From DASUME01 sp038257655 (lineage in GTDB: Bacteria > Myxococcota_A > Polyangia > Polyangiales > DASUME01): DNA of 13,370 nucleotides. The stretch spans positions 1 through 13,370 of the forward strand of contig JBBSJC010000191.1 of the NCBI GenBank assembly GCA_038257655.1, given 5' to 3'. Below the pieces are notes generated by a model that had not been told where the DNA came from, did no database searches, and was given only the letters and a program-made list of their open reading frames with translations. This document shows, in pieces, positions 8,501 through 13,370 of this stretch (position 1 is the first letter of the stretch; each line of letters starts with the position of its first letter). The position numbers and the translations under genes were made by a program.

Positions 8501-9033
8501 ACACCGCGGATTTTGATGCTGCGCCACAGCCAGTGTCACTGACCGACGTGCGCCTGAGCTTGGACGAGCCGCCCTCGACACAGGTCTCCACCGTGCAGCT
8601 TCGGGCCAGGCGTGGCCGGGTGCGTTCACACTCGCAGACCTCGTTTGACAACTTCGGCAACGTGGTCGAGGCGCGCGAAGACGGCTGCGTGGAAGGCTGC
8701 CCGGCAGGAGTCGACGAGACACTGATCGCGCACAGCGACTACACCCTTCCTCCCGGCGATGGGTCCGGATGGTTGTGGCGTGAAGACAGCGCCTTCGCGA
8801 CCGGCAGTATTCAGACCGAGCGCCGCAGCGAAGTGCGTCATCTCTACAACGCGCAGGGCAACCTGCTTCGGACCTTTGCCGCCCTGCGCGGCACCCTGCC
8901 GCTTCAGCGTTGGCACGCGCAGGGCAAGACGGTGGCCCCACAGCCAGCCACACAGTCAGGTGGCCTCTCCAGCCCCACTGAGGTGCTGCTCAAGGACAAC
9001 TCCTACGACGGGTTCGGCCACATCTCGTGGTAG
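5425..9033 (+). CDS. TcB-like toxin subunit: signal peptide, SpvB domain, FG-GAP/VCBS repeats, TcdB middle domains, first RHS strands
   Basis: This 1202-residue frame starts at an ATG with a good ribosome binding site. Residues 1-31 are a Sec signal peptide (AWA cleavage site, then Gln). An acidic Asp/Ala/Pro linker runs to about residue 92. The SpvB domain covers about 93-450, with family hallmarks PSLALSYNSGGG, GLAGVGWSV and ISRQTDRGIPSYDD. Six DxDxDGxxD motifs lie at residues 493-815. The TcdB middle domains follow (QLSDIDGSGTPDIVWGKA and, later, GREREFRGF at nt 8161-8187). RHS-type strands such as FDNFGNVVEAREDG and YDGFGHI come last. In Tc toxins, TcB forms the propeller gate that docks on TcA and the first half of the RHS cocoon. 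The frame ends at TAG (9031-9033), but the same frame reopens immediately, so this is probably the N-terminal part of a TcB-TcC fusion of at least 2647 codons. Ten cysteines fall in five close pairs. Confidence 0.85.
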   Translation: MNWFRRYGQLLAAVTVSTYLPLALIPAPAWAQVGEGDHDDVPHSDPGNSPADVRADVPADAAASSTDASAGAELPGLSDVDRVLASLPTGGAPVSGNAVALPSGAATALGMGESFSAQLSTGTAAMSLPFSLLSARGRVQPSLALSYNSGGGFGLAGVGWSVGTAAISRQTDRGIPSYDDRADFHPEQDRFLLGGIELVPICTVRAGVCDRGLPGERMPVWANDWQYFRPRLEGTFIRVFWSPDHRTWRVQGKDGTNMELGVPLDGTRYTGALERNPEQPDEIFRWYLVREYDSQGGANDAAGPAPVNVIVFRYFEDEGVAYLSDIYDTSPAADPTTTDLTRFAHHTRLRYEPRPDRTTSYRAGFHLAYGLRLAGVDVTSKPFDGPNVTTAPRQLVRRYHLAYEPDQHRSLLETVQPEGRCSAAVPEDALGELPRAGCPRLPAVRFEYQHVASRAEPVLDSAGYAFEPFATTVEELDNSPPHSLDEPDVGLIDANLDGLSDVLVTAPGRYNGQHALFFNGEDGEAGFGAAVPVGVERLSGVTAGVLRLSNINVSPLDLDADGSLDLVHMPYVKRYEVFSLERGPAPRWRGRVANTAAGESPKINFARDARDTRVMDVNADGLVDIVYTSPTEVQTFFSLGRFPDGDGKFGQGTWTGPDTAELTTEPVRSCAPWSAKSARFSDPDVFVADMNGDGLADLARVRNRQILYWPGRGNGMFGTGDRHTCRGGGFGADRHIAMINAPNLGVVAPGRMLLADVNGDGFSDVLELRSQAVDVYLNDNGEGFSQRFILDQTPFLPNSASYVQLSDIDGSGTPDIVWGKAHDYRYVDLTGGVTPHLLVRTHNGVGRTMTFSYRATTDLMRDAARAGKPWESTAPTVAPVLVQTEVTDNLQRVGRVPTRVVTEYSYRDPVFAGREREFRGFREATTRALGDATHPTSLTRSLFLLGECQDDNDTDDVDVCSPAERWREHGREGLKGLPVLSEAYDEQGVYHATHHTTYELRKLYEGRDGRRVSVVYPVEKDAYLYDTADFDAAPQPVSLTDVRLSLDEPPSTQVSTVQLRARRGRVRSHSQTSFDNFGNVVEAREDGCVEGCPAGVDETLIAHSDYTLPPGDGSGWLWREDSAFATGSIQTERRSEVRHLYNAQGNLLRTFAALRGTLPLQRWHAQGKTVAPQPATQSGGLSSPTEVLLKDNSYDGFGHISW
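6901..7869 (+). other. Six FG-GAP/VCBS-type calcium-loop motifs
   Basis: Nine-residue loops of the D-x-[DN]-x-x-G-x-x-D type occur at 6901 (DANLDGLSD), 7093 (DLDADGSLD), 7270 (DVNADGLVD), 7489 (DMNGDGLAD), 7690 (DVNGDGFSD) and 7843 (DIDGSGTPD). They are spaced about 50-75 residues apart, as expected of beta-propeller blades. In TcB this propeller closes the cocoon and opens when it binds TcA. Calcium binding is expected from the motif but not shown. Confidence 0.85.
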
Positions 9034-9057
9034 CGCGTTCCCCAAGGGGGGTGCGCG
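9022..9057 (+). other. In-frame TAG interruption of the RHS-coding frame
   Basis: Frame 1 reads YDGFGHISW, then TAG at 9031-9033, then RVPQGGCASSDLDPAYAHL and onward with RHS sequence. Between about 9027 and 9050 another frame (codons starting at 9027) reads VVARSPRG, which looks more like an RHS linker than the frame-1 residues do. A run of six G (9046-9051) lies where that frame would have to return. So the stop may be a point mutation, or the result of two compensating one-base differences, one just before the stop and one in the G run. Sequencing error is possible. Confidence 0.6.
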
Positions 9058-12000
9058 AGCAGCGACCTCGATCCGGCTTATGCGCATCTGGTCGTCCAGG
9101 CTCGCACCTACGTGGGCACGCCCGGCGCGGATGGTTGTGGCTCGGTCACGCTGCGTCAGGAGGTGCGCTACGATCGTGGCCTCGAGCAGGTTCTCGACGC
9201 ATGGGATGCCAATGGTCGACCCGCGCATTTCGAGTACGACGGGCTAGGACGTCTGGTGTCTTCGACCCTGGCGAACCCGGAGCAACCGGGAACGCTCGCG
9301 GCGTTGCCGACGCTGCGCATCCAGTACGACATCACGACCGACCCGTGGACCCGGCCGTACTCGATCACCCGCGTCGAGACCCTGGACGGTCCGACGCCGA
9401 ACGAAGGCGTGTATCGCGAGGCTTACTCTTTCTCTGACGGTTTTGGGCGTGCGATGGTCTCCTTGGGAGGGGCGGACCCTTCTGCGGGAGACCAGGGGGA
9501 GTGGATCGTTTCCGGGCGCGTCGAGCACGATGCCAAAGGCAGTATCTATCGCGCCTGCTCGCCGTTTTTCTACAGCGGCGACCCACTGGCCGTGCCGCGC
9601 GTCACTCAGCCGACTACCGACCCGGCGGCGCCCGCAGACGCTGCGGCGGAGGGCAGCGGCTGCAAGTTCCAACAGCACGACGCGTTCGGCCGTCCCACCC
9701 ATCAGTACGGCGTCGACGGGCAACTCGAGACGCACGGGCGCCATCACGCGCTGAGCACCGATGTGCTCGACCCGGAGGACCTGAGCGGCGGCGCGCGCGA
9801 GGGCACGTACACAACCGGCATCGTGGATGGACACGGGCGTCAGGTCGTGCTGATCGAGCGCTATCGCGAGCAGGGTAGTTTGCGCGAGCGTCAGCGTCTG
9901 ATTGAGTACTTGCCGACCGGTGAGGTTCGCCGGGTGACTCAGCGCGCAAGCGGCCAAGCCGACATCGTCCGCTGGCTTCGCTACGACTCGCTCGGCCGGC
10001 TGGTGCTCAACGTCGAGCCAAATACGTCGCAAGGCTTCACGGACAATGAAAACGCTTCCGCGCAAACGGTAATCGCGCTGCGCTACGCCTACGATGACGC
10101 GGGGCGACTCGTCGGAACAAGCGATGCTCGCGGCTGCGGCGTCAACTACCACTACGATGTTGCCGGTCGGCCAATCGCGAGCGACTTCTCGCCCTGCGAG
10201 GCGCATCATGCGCCCTATACCGCACCCAATCTGCTGACGGGCGAAGGCAGCGAATCTTACGTTCGTTACGACGCGCAGGATCCGGATGCCGGCGCGATCC
10301 AGGATGGCGCAGGCGCGCCGTTCGAAGTGCCGCTCGTGCCGATGCTCGGGCAGCTGGCCTCGATCAGCGATCGCGGCAGCAAAGCGGTTTACCGTTATGA
10401 TCTGTTGGGCCGCGGCACAGGCGTCGCGCTGCGCATGGTCAAGCCCGGCGTGCCGGCGGCCAGCCTGGCCGAACGCTACGCGCCTCGCTGGTACACGCGC
10501 GAGACCGTGCTCGATGGTCTCGATCGACCTGTATCCATCACGACCGGTGCGACTACGCCTGAGCTTTTGAGCGCTTCCGGTCTGAGTGAGCTTCGCTTCA
10601 AGTACACGACCGACGGTGCGGTTCGCTCCATCGACAGCAGCTACGGCACGTTACTCGCTGAAACAGTAAGGCATGCAGACGGCCGCGCGAAGCACGTTGG
10701 CATGGGTGACGCCGCTGCCACCCAACGGATGTTCCTGTACGATGCCAAGCACCGACTGAAGACCGCGCAGACGCTCAGGTCTAACCTTACGATGTGGACC
10801 AACCCGCCGCCGGGCTCCTCGTTCGTGCCGCCGGCCGAGGGCGATGCGCCGACCCAGCAGATGCTGCTTGAAGACCTGGAGTATCGCTACGATCGCGTGA
10901 GCAACCTTATCGGCATCGACGACCATCGCGTGCCCAGCGATTGGCCGGACAGCGCCCAGCCCGTCTCCAGAAGCTTTCAGTACGATGATCTCTATCGGCT
11001 GACACAGGTCAACTACGCCTACGCCGGCTCGAGCACGTGGCGCTCGCCCTACGCGGCCGAGCTCTCCGATGTGGTGCGCGCCCAGCCAAGTCCGCATGTC
11101 TCGTTTTCTGAGCGGGTGGCGCAGCAAACCTTCCAGACGGATGCTCATAACCGACTCGTGCAGAGCGACGACGATGCCCATGCGTTCTGGGACAGATCGT
11201 CGGGTGCACGCGGCTTCGGCACGGCGGCACGCGGCCCCCATCAGTTGACGCGCGCCTCAAACCGCGCGCTCGCTGCTCAGTCCGAGCGTAAGGGCGACCT
11301 GGAAGCGAAGTACGACGCGGCCGGTAACATGACCGACCTCGTCGTCAAGCGTGACGGGCCGTGTTTGCCCCAAGACATCTCGTGCTGGCAACGCTTTCAC
11401 TACGCGTGGGACGAGATCGGCAATTTGGTGCGCGCGCGCCGCTGGGATCTCGATGCCGTGACGGGCGAGCGGACGGCGCTCGCAAGCCTGGATGCTGCAG
11501 CGGCACAGGCGCCACCGACCCCGGGCCTTCGCCATTGGTATCGGGCCGACAGCTGCCGACACAACACCGCGACGGGACGCACGATCTGCGACGACCGCGC
11601 TGGCACCCTCGCACTACAGAATGGTTCGCCTGTTTCGCAGGCTCGTATCGAGGACGCGCTGCTGGGGCAACCCACACTTCGTTACGATGCGGGCAGCCCA
11701 GCACTCGTCGGTTACGAGCCCGCCACCGCACCGGACACGCGCGAGTACGTCGTGAGCTTCGTCGGCGCGCTCGACCATGCCAGCCAGCACTACTTACTTT
11801 GGGGCTACGACACGCCGCGCGAAGACGGCAAGCGCGATCGCACCGGCCTGTACGCTGCTCCGGCAGGTGACCAAGCCCAGCTCTCCTGGTTCTGGTCCGG
11901 AGACTACGGCAGCAGCAACACACCCTCAGGCCAACTGACGACCAAGGTGCAGTGGGGACAGCCCTTTATCATCACCATGCGTTCGTTCGTGCGTGAAGAC

Positions 12001-13370
12001 GCGGCTGGCGCTGCAGTGCCAGTCACGGAGCTTTATCTGAACGGAACGCTGGCCGCGCAAGGTGCTGGCGCCATCGCCATGCAGCTCGGTACGGCCCTGG
12101 GCGGCGGCGGCGCCAAGCGCATTTCTGAGATGCTGCTGTACGAAGGCGGGCTCAGCAACGACGAGCTTTCGGCTTTGCATCGCTATCTCGCGGAACGCTA
12201 CCAACTCGACGGGGAAGCCAAGCTACCCACACGCGCGCCCGACGCGGAGCTTCACTATGCCTATTCGGGCAGCAGTCGCGTGCTCAAGACAGCCGTAGAC
12301 GGCGCCGACGAGTCGCACACCCTTTACGTGTTCGACAGCCTCGAGCTGCGCGGCGCCGAATTCGACGACGACTACGCACTAAACGCCGACACCGAACAGG
12401 TGCGCCTGCACGCCGGCCCGGTCAGCGGGCGCGTGGTGCACAGCGAACGCGACCTACCGAGCCTGACCAGCGGTGGCCAACACCTGTTCTTGCAGTTCGG
12501 CGATCACCTGGGCTCGGGCTCGTTCACCATCGATCACGCCACAGGTGAGCTGGTCGAATACACGACCTACAGCGCCTACGGCAGCACCGAGAGCGACTAC
12601 CGACCTGAGCGTTGGGGCAGCTTCCGCGAGCCTTACAAGTTCACAGGCAAAGAAGAAGACATCGAAGTCGGCTTAGTCTACTTCGGCGACCGTTACTACT
12701 CGCCGTACGCCGGCTCCTGGGTAAGCCCCGACCCGGTCAACATCCACGAGCTCGGCTCCGACATCAACCCTTACGGTTACGTCGGCGGCAGCCCGATGAT
12801 GGCCGTGGACCCGGACGGCCGCGATTTCGGCGCCACGGCCGCGACACTGCTGATCATCGCCGCGGTCTCGGCGGCAATCTCGGCCACTTCGAGCGTGGTG
12901 AGCCAGGGCGTCCAAAATGGCTGGAGCAACGTCAACTGGGGCTTCAAGGGCGTGGTGGGCGCTGCGATCGTCGGCTTTGCTGCGGGCTTGGCGGGCGGCG
13001 CAGCGGGCGGTTTGGCTTCGTCGGGCGCCGCCGGAGTGGGCGTCGGGAGTGCGGGCGCGACCGTCGTGGGTGGCGTGGTGGGTGGTGCCGTAGCCGGCGC
13101 TACGGGCAATCTCGTCCACGCGGGCGTGAGTGGCCAGAGCGTGAGCGGCAGTGGACTGGGCAAGGCGATCGCGATCGGCTCGGTCTCAGGGCTCGTTTCT
13201 GGCGGTGCGACCGCTGGCCTAGGCGATGGCTGGTTTGCTTCGTTGACGGCCGCCACCTCCGGCACCGCGAGCGGCACGGGGCTGTCTGTTGCGATGGGCG
13301 GCTCGTTCGATGCGATGGACTTTGCGATCTCGCTGGGCGGCAGCTTGGCGGGGGTTTCGGCGAGTAGGGG
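9034..13370 (+). CDS. RHS/TcC-like continuation of the TcB-like gene (open to window end; start uncertain)
   Basis: Directly after the TAG, the same frame stays open for 1445 codons to the window edge. It encodes many YD/RHS strands (FEYDGLGRLVS, LRYDSLGRLVLN, YHYDVAGRPIAS, FQYDDLYRLTQV, AKYDAAGNMTDL). An embedded ConA/LamG-like domain follows (11521-12213), then an RHS-core end with DHLGSGSFTID, YKFTGKEEDIEVGLVYFGDRYY and SPDP...AVDPDGRD, and a Gly/Ala-rich tail. In Tc toxins this part builds the rest of the cocoon around a C-terminal effector. The first start-like codon is GTG at 9112, without a ribosome binding site, and the first ATG is at 9454, inside RHS repeats. Separate translation therefore looks unlikely, and the stretch is better read as the second half of the 5425 gene, split by mutation or error. 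The toxic domain and any immunity gene lie beyond the window. Confidence 0.72.
11521..12213 (+). other. Concanavalin-A/LamG-like domain inserted in the RHS shell
   Basis: About 230 residues break the RHS pattern. They open with PGLRHWYRADSC and ICDDRAGTLALQNG, contain LLGQPTLRYDAGSP, and close with ISEMLLYEGGLSNDELSALH and RYLAERYQLD. This order (W-x-RAD, DxxG, GQPxLRxD, E-x-LLY-x-xxLS-xxE) is typical of bacterial LamG/ConA-like jellyrolls, which often bind carbohydrates. RHS strands precede it (FHYAWDEIGNLVRARRW, 11395-11445) and follow it (LHYAYSGSSRVLKTAV, 12250-12297), so it is a loop insertion in the cocoon. The ligand is unknown. Confidence 0.75.
12481..12828 (+). other. RHS-associated core domain with candidate self-cleavage aspartates
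   Basis: This stretch carries the family's closing signature: FGDHLGSGSFTIDHATGE, YSAYGS, FTGKEEDIEVGLVYFGDRYY, then WVSPDP and INPYGYVGGSP with MMAVDPDGRD. In RHS and TcC toxins this end holds an aspartyl autoprotease that releases the C-terminal effector. Candidate aspartates are encoded at 12730 (SPDP) and 12808 (VDPDG). The residue after DPDG is Arg, where TcC proteins usually have a hydrophobic one, so cleavage is uncertain. Confidence 0.85.
12829..13370 (+). other. Gly/Ala-rich hydrophobic tail before the missing effector domain
   Basis: About 180 residues follow the RHS core, dominated by Gly, Ala, Val and Ser. They include hydrophobic stretches (TAATLLIIAAVSAAIS) and glycine-zipper-like runs (GAAIVGFAAGLAGGAAGG, VVGGVVGGAVAGATG). 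Such segments commonly sit between RHS cores and the toxic domain in polymorphic toxins. No enzyme motif is visible before the window ends. Confidence 0.7.

Noticed and set aside
9031..9033. Amber recoding (TAG read as an amino acid) as a genome-wide trait
   Set aside because: A single in-frame TAG is not evidence for recoding; mutation or error is simpler.
9027..9437. 136-residue frame starting at GTG 9027 as a separate small gene or a frameshift product
   Set aside because: Only its first few residues (VVARSPRG) look meaningful; the rest lacks RHS strands, which resume in frame 1.
9244..10209. 321-residue antisense open frame just after the TAG
   Set aside because: It was considered as a gene because the + frame is interrupted nearby, but the + strand carries continuous RHS strands and the antisense product has no recognisable motif.
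12612..13367. 251-residue + strand frame overlapping the RHS end
   Set aside because: Its product is an Arg/Gly-rich low-complexity shadow; the overlapping frame 1 holds the RHS-core signature.
9112..13370. Independent tcC gene starting at GTG 9112
   Set aside because: No ribosome binding site precedes it and it would start within a continuous RHS strand pattern; kept only as a possibility.

Overview
The window is GC-rich, almost entirely coding on the + strand, and carries what looks like one toxin operon: a Tc (toxin complex) type locus with a TcA-like gene followed by a TcB-TcC-like (SpvB / TcdB-middle / RHS) gene. Both run off the window: the first lacks its 5' end, the second its 3' end. 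The only clear intergenic gap is 24 bases (5401-5424). I see no tRNA, rRNA, CRISPR array, insertion sequence or terminator. The high GC, the cysteine-paired RCC1 repeats (C...CWG) and the small Cys-rich loop of the SNADCG...C type suggest a Myxococcota-like bacterium; this is inference from style, not a database match.

Region 1-5400: a large TcA-like subunit. It opens inside a helical shell-like region, carries seven Cys-rich RCC1-type repeats (about 742-1968), a poorly recognised beta-rich part, two helical regions interrupted by cysteine-bracketed loops (about 3060-4470), and a C-terminal part that resembles the end of TcA, where TcB binds in known Tc toxins. Region 5425-9033: a secreted-looking TcB-like part with a Sec signal peptide, an SpvB domain, six DxDxDG-type FG-GAP/VCBS motifs, the TcdB middle domains and the first RHS strands. 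At 9031-9033 an in-frame TAG interrupts it. Region 9034-13370: the same frame continues without a stop as the RHS cocoon, which contains an embedded concanavalin-A/LamG-like domain (11521-12213), the RHS-core end (about 12481-12828) and a Gly/Ala-rich hydrophobic tail. The variable toxic domain would lie beyond the window.

How the parts would work together, by analogy with known Tc toxins: the TcA-like protein forms the receptor-binding and pore-forming syringe, the SpvB/FG-GAP part docks on it as a propeller, and the RHS shell encloses a C-terminal effector that is released by self-cleavage and injected. Unlike well-studied Tc toxins, this one shows a signal peptide, many paired cysteines, an RCC1 module and a lectin-like fold in the shell. 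Whether the TAG is real, and so whether the toxin is intact, is the main open question.
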